A model generated the notes under the pieces. The model saw only the letters and a program-made list of their open reading frames with translations. It was not told the origin of the DNA and did not search any database. Made by a program: the position numbers and the translations under genes. A DNA stretch of 64,000 nucleotides, from contig NZ_VDGT01000019.1 in NCBI RefSeq assembly GCF_006335015.1, positions 62,001-126,000 on the forward strand. Reading direction: 5' to 3'. Source of the stretch: Streptomyces sedi. Lineage in GTDB: Bacteria > Actinomycetota > Actinomycetes > Streptomycetales > Streptomycetaceae. Positions 41,804-50,338 of this stretch are shown here, one piece after another (the stretch's first letter is position 1; every line of letters begins with the position of its first letter).

Positions 41804-43393
41804 GTGTCTGAGGTGTCGCCGGGGTTTTGCGTGGCCACCGACCCGTGTGTGCGGATGCGCTGGCACCGGGACGCGCCGCCGGGGGAGTTGGCTGACCTGG
41901 TGGGGGCCGCGCCGGGCGCGACGAGCTGGGTGGGCGTGCGCGGGGCGTTGGCCGCAGCCCACCTGGGCACGCTCGACATCCCGAACCCGGCGGTGGATTC
42001 CGCGATGCGACGGCTGTTGACGGCGTTCGTGATCCGCATGGTCGGCTTCGGCATCCCGGATACCGACGCCTGGGAGGATGCCTGGGACGAACTGTTGGCG
42101 ATCCGGCGTTTCGACCCAGGTGTCATCGACACCTATCTGGAGCGGTGGCGGCACCGCCTGTATCTACGGGATGCGGAGCGCCCTCTGCTCCAGGACCCGC
42201 GCCTGGCGCGGGAGGTCTCCACGCTGGCGCCGCCCGGCCGGTTGGTGATGACGCGGGCCTCCGGCAGTGGCCAGCCGTGGATCGACCACACCCCGCAGGA
42301 CGAGCCGGTGGACGCCCGGGAGGCGCTGGGGTGGATCGTGGCCTGGCGCGCCTACGGTCCCTCGGGCATGGGCGGGGAGCGCAACCACGGAGGGGTGAAA
42401 CACAAGTCGATGACGGCGGGGCGGCTGCGCGCGGCGATCTCGTTCCACCCCGAGACCAACAGCCTGTTCCACGATTTGCTGTTGTCCGCTCCTCCTCCGG
42501 ACCAGGTCCCGCTCACCGGCGAGGACATCCCGGAATGGGAGGCCGAACAGCTGCCGGACCCGCTCCGCCCCCGCGTCCCGTGCGGCCCCGTCGGGCGGCT
42601 CACCGGTCGAGCGTTCCACGCCGTCCTGCTGGAGATGCCCGACGATCTGCGGGTGACCGGGTGCCGCATCGCCTGGGCCATCCCCGTCCCCACGACCGCC
42701 AGGACCGCCGAGGCCAAAAAGGCAGCCGAGATGACGATGGAGGCGATCACCGCGGCCACCGACCCGTTCGTGATCAACCGCGCCAAGGGCGGGCCTCTCC
42801 GAGCGGCCCACGCCCGCGCGCTCCTGCGTGATTTCGACACCCTGATCGCGGCCCGGCGAACGGACCCACCCCAGGGAGTCGTTCCTCCGGCCTGGTTGGG
42901 CCTGCTTGCCTCACTGCCGTCTGCCGCCCGGGAGCGGATCGGCCCGGTGCGGGTCCGAGTCCTCGCCTGCGACCAGGACAAACAACCCCGCGAGACCCAC
43001 TGGTGGTCAGCCATCACCCCGGTGTCCATCGCCGCCTACCTCAACGACCCCGACCGAGCCGCGCTGATCGCCGCCGTCCGAGAACGCGCGGAGAAAACGG
43101 AAACGGCCCTGTCGAGGGCGCTCTCGTCGGCATGGCGCGGCATGAGCCCCGACCCACGGTCCACCTGCCCGTGGACGACCAGCGGCCGGGCCGCCTACTG
43201 GGACCGAGCCGACCCACTGTTTTGGCCCGCGCTCCAACCCGGGGCGCCCGCACCCCAGTTCGGTGCCCTCGCCCGACAGATTTTCGACACCGAGACCCAC
43301 CACGCCGCGGCCACCCCGGTCGGGATGCTGCCGGTCGCCCAGGCCCGCGCCGGCCTCGTCCGCGCCACCACGCCGTCACGGAGGAACCGTTGA
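41804..43393 (+). CDS. cas8e: Type I-E Cascade large subunit Cas8e (Cse1/CasA)
   Basis: About 529 residues from the GTG at 41804; the frame opens at 41756, and the start is uncertain. The N-terminal FCVATDPCVRMRW corresponds to the usual F-x-L-x-x-x-PW-I-x-V opening of Cse1. A central WIVAWRAYGPSGMGGERNHGG, and four-helix C-terminal region around ALSRALSSAWRGM, fit the family. It recognises the PAM and recruits Cas3. First gene of the five-gene Cascade operon; its stop overlaps the cse2 start. Confidence 0.92.
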   Translation: MSEVSPGFCVATDPCVRMRWHRDAPPGELADLVGAAPGATSWVGVRGALAAAHLGTLDIPNPAVDSAMRRLLTAFVIRMVGFGIPDTDAWEDAWDELLAIRRFDPGVIDTYLERWRHRLYLRDAERPLLQDPRLAREVSTLAPPGRLVMTRASGSGQPWIDHTPQDEPVDAREALGWIVAWRAYGPSGMGGERNHGGVKHKSMTAGRLRAAISFHPETNSLFHDLLLSAPPPDQVPLTGEDIPEWEAEQLPDPLRPRVPCGPVGRLTGRAFHAVLLEMPDDLRVTGCRIAWAIPVPTTARTAEAKKAAEMTMEAITAATDPFVINRAKGGPLRAAHARALLRDFDTLIAARRTDPPQGVVPPAWLGLLASLPSAARERIGPVRVRVLACDQDKQPRETHWWSAITPVSIAAYLNDPDRAALIAAVRERAEKTETALSRALSSAWRGMSPDPRSTCPWTTSGRAAYWDRADPLFWPALQPGAPAPQFGALARQIFDTETHHAAATPVGMLPVAQARAGLVRATTPSRRNR

Positions 43394-43974
43394 CCAGCCC
43401 GAACAACGCGCGCAACCACCTGGAGCGGTACGAGGAGTTCATGGCGACCGTCCGCGCCGCCTGTGCCACCCCGGAGGGGCGAGTCGCCATCCGCCAAGGG
43501 CTGACGGACAACTTCGCCGACCCCTGGCGGATGCACATGCACCTCCTCGCCCACGGGGCCATCCCCACGGCGCAACACCGCGACGCCGAGTATCCGTTCC
43601 TCCTCGTCGCCGCCCTCTGGGCGACCCACGACGCCCCCAACCCCCGCATGAACAGCCGCTGGCCGGCCCCCGAACCACCGCCAGCCAACCCGGGCCACAA
43701 CCTCGGCTGGTCCCTCGCCCGCGCCGAGCGGGCCGGCGTTTTCACCCGGCAGTCCGCCACCGGCCAGCTGACCTCCCTGAGTATGCGCGACGCCCCCGGC
43801 CTCTACCAGGCCATCCCCGGACTCGTCGCCCTGCTCCGCGACAACAACATCCCGATCTCCTGGCCGGTGTTGCTGTCCGACCTCACCCGCTGGGAGCGCT
43901 GGGGCGATGAAGTCCGCGTCCGCTGGGCCCGCCAGTACCACCACACCCTCAACGAGAAGAAGGCAAGCCGGTGA
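43390..43974 (+). CDS. cse2: Type I-E Cascade small subunit Cse2 (Cas11)
   Basis: 194 residues, mostly helical. LERYEEFMATVRAACATPEG, then HLLAHGAIPTAQ and WPVLLSDLTRWERWGDEV near the C-terminus, where the LL.DL..W pattern is typical of Cse2. Two copies normally stabilise the R-loop in Cascade. The start is a TTG at 43390 overlapping the cas8e TGA (TTGA) with GGAGG upstream, so translation is coupled. Its stop overlaps the cas7e start by 4 bp. Confidence 0.92.
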   Translation: MTSPNNARNHLERYEEFMATVRAACATPEGRVAIRQGLTDNFADPWRMHMHLLAHGAIPTAQHRDAEYPFLLVAALWATHDAPNPRMNSRWPAPEPPPANPGHNLGWSLARAERAGVFTRQSATGQLTSLSMRDAPGLYQAIPGLVALLRDNNIPISWPVLLSDLTRWERWGDEVRVRWARQYHHTLNEKKASR

Positions 43975-45242
43975 CCACCAACCTGTTCGTGGACGTGCAC
44001 ATCGTCCAGTCCATGCCCTACAACAGCGTCAACCGCGACCGCAACGGGATGCCCAAGGTCGCCGTTTTCGGCGGCGTCACTCGCGGCCGGACCTCCGGAC
44101 AACACGACCGGCGCCACGCCCGCGACGCCCTGGAGAAGGCCCTGGGCGAGAAGGCCTACCGCACCCGCCGCACCCCCCAAGAGGTCGCCAAGCGGCTCGC
44201 CGAACGCGGCTGGGACCAGGGCGACGCGTTGCTCGCCACCCAGATCCTCATCGCCGCCCTCGGCATCAAGGGACTGGGCATCACCGACGAAGGGTCGACC
44301 AACACCCTGCTGTTCCTGCCCGCCACCGCCTTCGACGACCTCGCCGACCTCGCCGACGCCGACCGTGACACTCTCACCCAAGCCGCCAACGCCGCGCGCA
44401 CGGCTATGGAGAAGGCGAAGAAGAAGACCGCCCCGAAGAGCGGAACCGGCGAGGACAACGCCGAGGACGACGACACCCCGACCAACGACTCCGACGAGGA
44501 CAGCGGCGCCACCGCCATCCTCGCCAAGGCCGCCAAAACCGCCAAGCTGGAGAAGACCACCATCGACGCGGTACGGCAGATCCTGCACACCAAGAACGCC
44601 TCCATCGCCGCCTACGGCCGGATGCTCGCCAACGACCCCGGCTCCACCACCACCGGAGCCGTCCAGACCGCGCACTCCATCTCCACCCACGCAGTCGCCC
44701 CACAGATCGACTTCTTCTCCGCCGTCGACGACATCGTCAAGAACGACGGAGAAGAGACCGGCGCCGGCCACATGGGCGACCAGAACTACAGCTCCGCCAC
44801 CTACTACCGCTACAGCACCGTCAACATGGGCGCGCTGACCACCAACCTCGGCGGCGACCACACCACCGCCAACGACGTCCTCACCGCCCTCCTCCACGCC
44901 CTGGCCACCGTCGTCTTCCCCGGCAAGGCCACCACCACCGCCCCCCACGCCCCACCCCACCTCGTCTACATCGCCATCCGCACCGACCGACCCGTCAACC
45001 TCGTCGGCGCCTTCGAAACCCCCGTCCCCGCCGGCCCCCAGGGCTACCTCCGCGCCAGCACGGCCGCCCTCGACACCCACAACCAGGCCGTCACCGACTT
45101 CTTCGGCCCAGACAACCACCTCACCCACGCCCACACCACCCTCATCTCCGACCAGCAACACCCCTCACTCGGCGAGCGCCTCACCAGCCTCGAACAACTC
45201 ATCCAGCACACCATCACCGCCATCGCCACCCACACCAAGTAG
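43971..45242 (+). CDS. cas7: Type I-E Cascade backbone subunit Cas7e (Cse4/CasC)
   Basis: 423 residues. Starts (M)TTNLFVDVHIVQSMPYNSVN, the conserved Cas7e opening (VDVHIVQ..P..N.NRD), with GVTRGRTSGQ, DFFSAVDD and ATYYRYSTVNMGALTTNL later. Six copies coat the crRNA guide. Residues 145-180 carry a Lys-rich then strongly acidic insertion (EDNAEDDDTPTNDSDEDSG) that makes it longer than the usual 350-380 residues. GTG start overlaps cse2 by 4 bp. Confidence 0.95.
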   Translation: MTTNLFVDVHIVQSMPYNSVNRDRNGMPKVAVFGGVTRGRTSGQHDRRHARDALEKALGEKAYRTRRTPQEVAKRLAERGWDQGDALLATQILIAALGIKGLGITDEGSTNTLLFLPATAFDDLADLADADRDTLTQAANAARTAMEKAKKKTAPKSGTGEDNAEDDDTPTNDSDEDSGATAILAKAAKTAKLEKTTIDAVRQILHTKNASIAAYGRMLANDPGSTTTGAVQTAHSISTHAVAPQIDFFSAVDDIVKNDGEETGAGHMGDQNYSSATYYRYSTVNMGALTTNLGGDHTTANDVLTALLHALATVVFPGKATTTAPHAPPHLVYIAIRTDRPVNLVGAFETPVPAGPQGYLRASTAALDTHNQAVTDFFGPDNHLTHAHTTLISDQQHPSLGERLTSLEQLIQHTITAIATHTK

Positions 45243-45251
45243 CCCACGCCG

Positions 45252-45989
45252 ATGCCCGGATACCTCATCCACCTCTCCGCCCCCCTGCAATCCGCGGGCA
45301 CCGACGCCGACTTCGAACACCGCCCCACCCAACTCCACCCCACCCGCGGCCTCCTCACCGGCCTCCACGCCTCCGCCCTCGGCCGCCCCCGCACCCACCT
45401 CAACCCCGACCTCGCCCACCTCACCTACACCATCCGCATCGACCGCCCCGGCCAACGCCTCATGGACTTCCACACCATCGGCGGCGGACGCCCACGCCAC
45501 CAGACCGTCGCCAAAGCCGACGGCACCCGCCGCGCCGAAGGCGCAGGCACCATCCTCACCGAACGCTGGTACCTCGCCGACGCCGCCTTCACCATCGCTG
45601 TCACCGGTCCCACCCCTCTCATCAACCAACTCACCCACGCCCTCGACCACCCCGTCTACGCCCCCTACCTCGGCCGCCGCAGCTGCCCACCCGACGCACC
45701 CCTCCGCGTCACCGACATCACCGACGACCCCGTCGCCGAACTCGACCACCTCCCCCTCCACACCGAGCACCCACCTCCCACCGTCACGTTCATCCACGAA
45801 ACCGCACCCACCCCCGACGCGGCCCCCACCGCCACCCTCCGCGACGACCCCGACCCCACCCAACACCGCGCGTTCAACAACCGCGACATCTGGCACACCC
45901 ACCGCACCATCCCCGCCCCCACCGGCGGCATCGGGACCGACTGGATCGAGACCCTCATCGCCTACCGCAACCGGAAGGCCACCCCATGA
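45252..45989 (+). CDS. cas5: Type I-E Cascade subunit Cas5e (CasD)
   Basis: 245 residues: MPGYLIHLSAPLQSAG, TQLHPTRGLLTGLHASALGR, MDFHTIGGGRPRHQ and YLGRRSCPPDAPL fit Cas5e, which caps the crRNA 5' handle. ATG 9 bp after the cas7e stop; the 3' end overlaps the cas6e start by 4 bp. The coding strand is extremely C-rich. Confidence 0.93.
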   Translation: MPGYLIHLSAPLQSAGTDADFEHRPTQLHPTRGLLTGLHASALGRPRTHLNPDLAHLTYTIRIDRPGQRLMDFHTIGGGRPRHQTVAKADGTRRAEGAGTILTERWYLADAAFTIAVTGPTPLINQLTHALDHPVYAPYLGRRSCPPDAPLRVTDITDDPVAELDHLPLHTEHPPPTVTFIHETAPTPDAAPTATLRDDPDPTQHRAFNNRDIWHTHRTIPAPTGGIGTDWIETLIAYRNRKATP

Positions 45990-46744
45990 CCAACACCACC
46001 ACCACCGCCCACCTCGCCCGTATCACCCTCAACACCCGCTCCCGCGAAGCCCTCAAAGACCTCCGCGACGCCAACAACGCCCACCGCCGCGTCCTCACCC
46101 TCTTCCCCGACAGCCCCACCAACCACCCCCGCGCAGACGGCAACGTCCTCTACCGCATCGAACACACCCCCGGCACACCCCCCACCCTCCTCATCCAATC
46201 CACCACCAGCCCCATCAACCGCAACGCCCTCCCACCCCGCTACGCCACCAACATCGAACACCGCGACCTCACCCCCCTCCTGAACTGGATCACCACCGAC
46301 CACACCGTCCACTACCGCATCCACGCCGACCCCACCGCCACCATCCGCGACCCCCAACGCCTCCACACCGAAGGCCTCCGCCGAGCCACAGCCCGCGGCC
46401 TCAAAGACCAGGAAGCCGAGGACTACGCACAGCAACTCGTCACCCGACACGCCCAACGCCGACGCGGCCTACGCCTCCCCCTCACCACCCAGGAAGACAT
46501 CCTCACCTGGTGGCACCGACAAGCCGAACGCGCCGGACTCCACCCCCTCCTCACCCTCGACGCCCCCACCCCCACCACCCCCGCCACCCGACCCGACGGC
46601 GAAGCCAGATTCACCCTCACCCGCTTCGACGGCATCGCCCGCATCACCAACCCCACCGCCCTCCACACAGCCCTCACCACCGGCATCGGCCCAGCCCGCT
46701 CCTTCGGGGCAGGCCTCCTCACCATCGCCCCCCACAACGGGTAA
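45986..46744 (+). CDS. cas6e: CRISPR RNA endoribonuclease Cas6e (CasE)
   Basis: 252 residues. NNAHRRVLTLFPD near the N-terminus carries the likely catalytic His33, and the C-terminal glycine-rich loop reads GIGPARSFGAGLLTIAP. It cuts the repeat hairpin to release crRNAs and stays in Cascade. ATG at 45986 overlaps cas5e. The place where cas1-cas2 normally follow is taken by array 2, which starts 41 bp after the stop. Confidence 0.94.
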   Translation: MTNTTTTAHLARITLNTRSREALKDLRDANNAHRRVLTLFPDSPTNHPRADGNVLYRIEHTPGTPPTLLIQSTTSPINRNALPPRYATNIEHRDLTPLLNWITTDHTVHYRIHADPTATIRDPQRLHTEGLRRATARGLKDQEAEDYAQQLVTRHAQRRRGLRLPLTTQEDILTWWHRQAERAGLHPLLTLDAPTPTTPATRPDGEARFTLTRFDGIARITNPTALHTALTTGIGPARSFGAGLLTIAPHNG

Positions 46745-46784
46745 AGAAATGGCAAACCCACTACAACGCCGCAGGTCAAAAAGG
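46743..46784 (+). promoter_or_regulatory. Leader-proximal sequence of array 2
   Basis: These 42 nt, running from the cas6e stop to the first repeat, are 33/42 identical to the sequence before array 1 (shared AATGGCAAA, CGCAGGT, AAAAAGG). The space is too short for a full leader with its own promoter unless that lies inside cas6e. Confidence 0.7.
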
Positions 46785-47546
46785 GTCCGCCCCGCCCGCG
46801 CGGGGATCGACCGTAGCGGGTGAGGCGCGCGAGCTGTGGCACTCCGTCCGCCCCGCCCGCGCGGGGATCGACCGATCGCGGGCATTTTCGTGGTCTCCGC
46901 TGAGCTGTCCGCCCCGCCCGCGCGGGGATCGACCGGTAGCGGGCGACCTCCTCGGCGATCACCACAGGTCCGCCCCGCCCGCGCGGGGATCGACCGTGCC
47001 ACCTCCGTCGGGCCGCTGATCGTGTCAAGTCCGCCCCGCCCGCGCGGGGATCGACCGATTCGCGCCGCCGGAATTGCCGGTGAGGTGATGTCCGCCCCGC
47101 CCGCGCGGGGATCGACCGCGTGGCGTGGTCGTGGACTACGGCGGGGATGAGTCCGCCCCGCCCGCGCGGGGATCGAACCGGCGATACTGCGCGGCGCTAC
47201 CGGGCTGGATGGGTCCGCCCCGCCCGCGCGGGGATCGACCGACCCACCAGCCCTCCAGGCCCACCCGAACCCCGACCGCCCCGCCCGCGCGGGGATCGAC
47301 CAGCACGGCGGCGAGCGCGACGCCGGGGAAGGCCGTCCGCCCCGCCCGCGCGGGGATCGACCGGAACTCTCCAACATGGTCAACGCGTGCCCGGCGACCG
47401 CCCCGCCCGCGCGGGGATCGACCGCGGCGGCCACCGCAGCTTGCATCGCCGCCGAGGTCCGCCCCGCCCGAGCGGGGATCGACCGGCTGATGGCCGGCCG
47501 CTGGGCACAGTTCGGCCGTCCGCCCCGCCCGTGCGGGGATTGGCTA
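46785..47546 (+). CRISPR. Type I-E CRISPR array 2: 13 repeats, 12 spacers
   Basis: 29-nt repeats beginning GTCCGCCCCGCCCGCG and ending GGGGATCGACCG, every 61 bp from 46785: 46785, 46846, 46907, 46968, 47029, 47090, 47151 (30 nt, extra A), 47213, 47274, 47335, 47396, 47457, 47518. All twelve spacers are 32 bp. Repeats 9 and 11 begin GACC instead of GTCC, repeat 12 has CGAGCGGG, and the last ends GGGGATTGGCTA, marking the distal end. No spacer is repeated within this array. Confidence 0.98.
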
Positions 47547-48515
47547 CTGTCTCCACCGCCGACGGTCTTCGCGGTGCGGGGGATGACATGCCGGTGGGTT
47601 GCCGCGGTCGGCGAGCAGGTTGCAGGCTGCGGCGGGCCAGGTCCAGGGGCGGGGGCCTTGTTGGCCTTGGATGCAGGCGAGGCGGTGGTGGGCGTGGGGG
47701 AGGAGTGCCGGGTGGTGGGTGGCTTGTTGGAAGGCGAAGGTGACTTTGCGGAGTTCGCGGATGTCGCGGAGGGTGGGGTAGCCGGGCCAGGTGGTGACAT
47801 CGTGGCCGTAGGTGGTGCAGAAGTCTCGGTACTGCTCGGAGGAAAGCGTGCCGAGGGTGTTGTGGTCGACGGCGGTGGCGGTGAGGTCCCATTCGGGTGG
47901 GCCGATTGCGGTGCGTTCGAAGTCCAGGAGGTGGGCGGTGCCGTTGTCGGTGACGGCGACGTTGCCGTGCCAGGCGTCGCCGTGGAGGACGCTTTCGTCC
48001 ATGCCGGCGGGCAGGTCGGCCCACTGTTCGCGCAGTGAGCCGAGGTGGTCGAGCAGCCACTGTCGTTCGTTGTCGGTGAGCGCGCCGGCGGCGCTGAGGC
48101 GTTCTTCGAGGCGGACGAACGGGTCCAGTGGTGGGAGGCCGAGGTCGTGGGTGGGGCGGGGAAGTTGGTGGAGGGCTTTGAGGAGTGCGGCCAGCTCTGC
48201 CCCGGTGCCGGTGCGGTGGGGTGGGAGTTCTTCCCAGAGGGTCGCGCATCGTCCGCCTGCCCGCAGCGGTTGGTCGATCGGTAGTGGTCGGACGGCGGGG
48301 ATGTGGTGGTCGGCGAGCCAGCGGGCGACGGCCACCTCGCGGGTGGCGGCGGTCTCCTGGCCGGCGCGGGCGATTCGGACGACGACGCGGTTCGGCAGTC
48401 GCCACAGGTCGTTCTCGCCGAGGCGGATGGGCTCGGCGCCTTCCGCCGAGAGGCCAGCGGTGGCAACGATCTGACGCAGCAGGCCGAATGAGGCGTCGAG
48501 GCGGGAGTCGGTCAT
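47544..48515 (-). CDS. Aminoglycoside-phosphotransferase-fold protein
   Basis: 323 residues of the APH/ChoK-like kinase fold: VVRIARAGQETAATREVAVARWL at the N-lobe, Brenner-like LHGDAWHGNVAV and metal motif LLDFERTAIGPPEWDL. Substrate unknown; the family phosphorylates aminoglycosides or other small alcohols. Its 5' end overlaps the XRE/TPR gene by 4 bp, so the two are coupled. Its stop reaches 3 bp into the terminal repeat of array 2, hence the array ends against this gene. Confidence 0.85.
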   Translation of the reverse strand: MTDSRLDASFGLLRQIVATAGLSAEGAEPIRLGENDLWRLPNRVVVRIARAGQETAATREVAVARWLADHHIPAVRPLPIDQPLRAGGRCATLWEELPPHRTGTGAELAALLKALHQLPRPTHDLGLPPLDPFVRLEERLSAAGALTDNERQWLLDHLGSLREQWADLPAGMDESVLHGDAWHGNVAVTDNGTAHLLDFERTAIGPPEWDLTATAVDHNTLGTLSSEQYRDFCTTYGHDVTTWPGYPTLRDIRELRKVTFAFQQATHHPALLPHAHHRLACIQGQQGPRPWTWPAAACNLLADRGNPPACHPPHREDRRRWRQ

Positions 48516-49885
48516 GACGCGAGGGTGGTCCGGATGCGTGCGCGCAGCTCGGCGACGTCAGCCCGTCGGGCGAAACGGGAGGATGCCGTCGCCAGCGACT
48601 CCAGGTCGGTGACCGCGCGCTGTGAACGGAGTTGACCGATCTCGTCCAGTGCCCGATCGGCGAGGAACACTGCCTGCTGCGGGTCGCCCCGGTGCATGAG
48701 CAGGGTCGCCAACTTCGTTCCGGACAGCGAACGGGAACGCACATAGGCGTCGGTGTGGTGCTCGATCGCGGTCGCCAGACGCGACTGCGCCAGGTCGGTG
48801 GACTGGCCGGGCAGGAGAGCGATGTCGAAGGCGGCGTGCCCGGTGTCCCCGTGGTGCTGCGCGTGGTCGTAGTAGGCCATCCACTCCGGGTCCTCGCCGG
48901 ACCGCGCGTGGGCGAAGGCGTCGTCGGCCCGGCCGATCGCAGCCAGCGTCGCCTGGCGTTGCCCCATCTTCGCCAGCGCCCTCGCGCGGGCTCCGTGCAG
49001 CATGGCCCGCTCGCGTGGAGTGAGGCGGTCCGCACGCACCAGACCTGTCTCGGCGTAGGTCAACCCCCGGTCGGGGGCACCCCGCCAGGTGGCCTGCCGA
49101 GAGCGCCAGCTGAGCGCACTGGCCCGCAGATGCCAGTTCCCGGAACGCTCGGCGCACTGGGCCGAGAAGTCGAGAAGCCGCGCCGCCTGCTCGTGTTCGT
49201 AGGCGTCGAAGGCCGAGGCCCCCGTCGTCACCGCCAGGACGCCGACGGCCGTGAACAGCTCCCCTTCCAGCTTCGGCGGGCAGGTGACGTGGAGAAGTTG
49301 GGAGGCCCAGTGCAACTGCCCGATCGCCGTGGCGCGCGCCAGGCCGCCACCGCCGTACCGGTTGTCCCAACTGGCGTGGTCGCGAGCCGCCGACCGGAGC
49401 TGCGCGATGTCCTCTGGCCGCACGCTCCTGGGCACGGCGCGGGCGAGATGGGGAGCCAGATCGGTGACGGATACGGCGGCCACGCTGCCCGCGGCCAGGA
49501 AGGTGCGGCGTTCCACGGGCGACTCCAGCGGAGACGGGCTGTCAGGAACCATTCTGCCCGGGAGAGTCGCACCGATGCGGCGCGAACGCCCCGCCCCGAG
49601 ACCGGCGTCCGCATCACGTTCCCTGTCCGCATCCTCCTCAACTCGCCGCCACAAACGCCGCAGCGCTCCACCGGCCCGGAGCGCGTCGTCGAACGCCGCC
49701 GCCAGTTTCAGTGTGCAGGACCGCTCGGCCTTCTCGATCCGCTCGACGGAGGTCTTGCTGAGCTGGACCTTTCGGCCAAGAGCCTGCGTGCTCAGTCCTC
49801 TGTCCTTGCGCCAGTTCCTCAGCTCGACGCCGAACCAGGCGCGCATCGACGCGGTGTCGTCCAGGGGGCGTTCTGGCTGTGGCAT
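48512..49885 (-). CDS. XRE-family regulator with TPR-like domain
   Basis: 457 residues. N-terminal HTH: ELRNWRKDRGLSTQALGRKV, VQLSKTSVERIEKAERSC. Then a Tat-like or hydrophobic segment RRTFLAAGSVAAVSVTDLAP, and a helical TPR-like C-terminus. This is a common Streptomyces type, often coupled to small metabolic or kinase genes, as here with the APH-like gene (GTGA/ATGA-type 4-bp overlap). A signal-sensing repressor or activator role is inferred. Confidence 0.85.
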   Translation of the reverse strand: MPQPERPLDDTASMRAWFGVELRNWRKDRGLSTQALGRKVQLSKTSVERIEKAERSCTLKLAAAFDDALRAGGALRRLWRRVEEDADRERDADAGLGAGRSRRIGATLPGRMVPDSPSPLESPVERRTFLAAGSVAAVSVTDLAPHLARAVPRSVRPEDIAQLRSAARDHASWDNRYGGGGLARATAIGQLHWASQLLHVTCPPKLEGELFTAVGVLAVTTGASAFDAYEHEQAARLLDFSAQCAERSGNWHLRASALSWRSRQATWRGAPDRGLTYAETGLVRADRLTPRERAMLHGARARALAKMGQRQATLAAIGRADDAFAHARSGEDPEWMAYYDHAQHHGDTGHAAFDIALLPGQSTDLAQSRLATAIEHHTDAYVRSRSLSGTKLATLLMHRGDPQQAVFLADRALDEIGQLRSQRAVTDLESLATASSRFARRADVAELRARIRTTLAS

Positions 49886-50068
49886 TCCATCCTCGCCTGC
49901 GCTGATGCGGACAACGAGAGGGGCGCCGGGCTGTCCGGGGTGTGATGCGGGCGAGGCCCGCGAGTTGACTGGAGTGGCAGGAGTTCACCGACGTCATCGA
50001 TGAGGTGCCCGGGCGCGAGTTCGAAGTGCGAAGGACCTCGACGTCTCACCGTGTCGGCCCTTTCAACG

Positions 50069-50102
50069 ACTGAAGCCCTGCCATCGCGGTGGCAGGGCTT
50101 CA
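50069..50102. terminator. Terminator between the DUF397 gene and the XRE/TPR gene
   Basis: CTGAAGCCCTGCCA (50069-50082) pairs perfectly with TGGCAGGGCTTCAG (50089-50102), loop of 6 nt. It lies just after the DUF397 stop. Confidence 0.85.
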
Positions 50103-50112
50103 GAAAGCTTGG

Positions 50113-50301
50113 TTAGAAAGAGTCAATCTCGTCGACGAAGGCCGTCCAGCTTTCGACGCGGAAAACAAGTATGGGTCCCGTGGGGGACTTGCTGTCTCTC
50201 ACCGGAGCGCACTTCGCCTCCGTTGCCAATTCCACACATTCGCCGTTTCCGCTACTGTACGAGCTTGCTCTCCAGCGCATTTCGCTGAAATTCTCCATCA
50301 T
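50113..50301 (-). CDS. DUF397 domain protein (BldB-like partner)
   Basis: 62 residues: WRASSYSSGNGECVELAT, VRDSKSPTGPILVF and WTAFVDEI are the DUF397 pattern (W.KSSYS...G.CVEVA...VRDSK.P.G..L.....W..F). In Streptomyces these pair with XRE/DUF5753 regulators such as WhiJ. Strong AGGAGG upstream; several start codons in a row. It follows its XRE partner by 37 bp. Confidence 0.92.
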   Translation of the reverse strand: MMENFSEMRWRASSYSSGNGECVELATEAKCAPVRDSKSPTGPILVFRVESWTAFVDEIDSF

Positions 50302-50338
50302 CACCGTTCACCTCCTTTCTTGGCTGCGGACCTTCGTA

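Noticed and set aside
46469..48466. Long frames through array 2 on both strands
   Set aside because: They encode periodic repeats (PPRPRGDRP, IPARAGRT) that simply reflect the CRISPR repeats.
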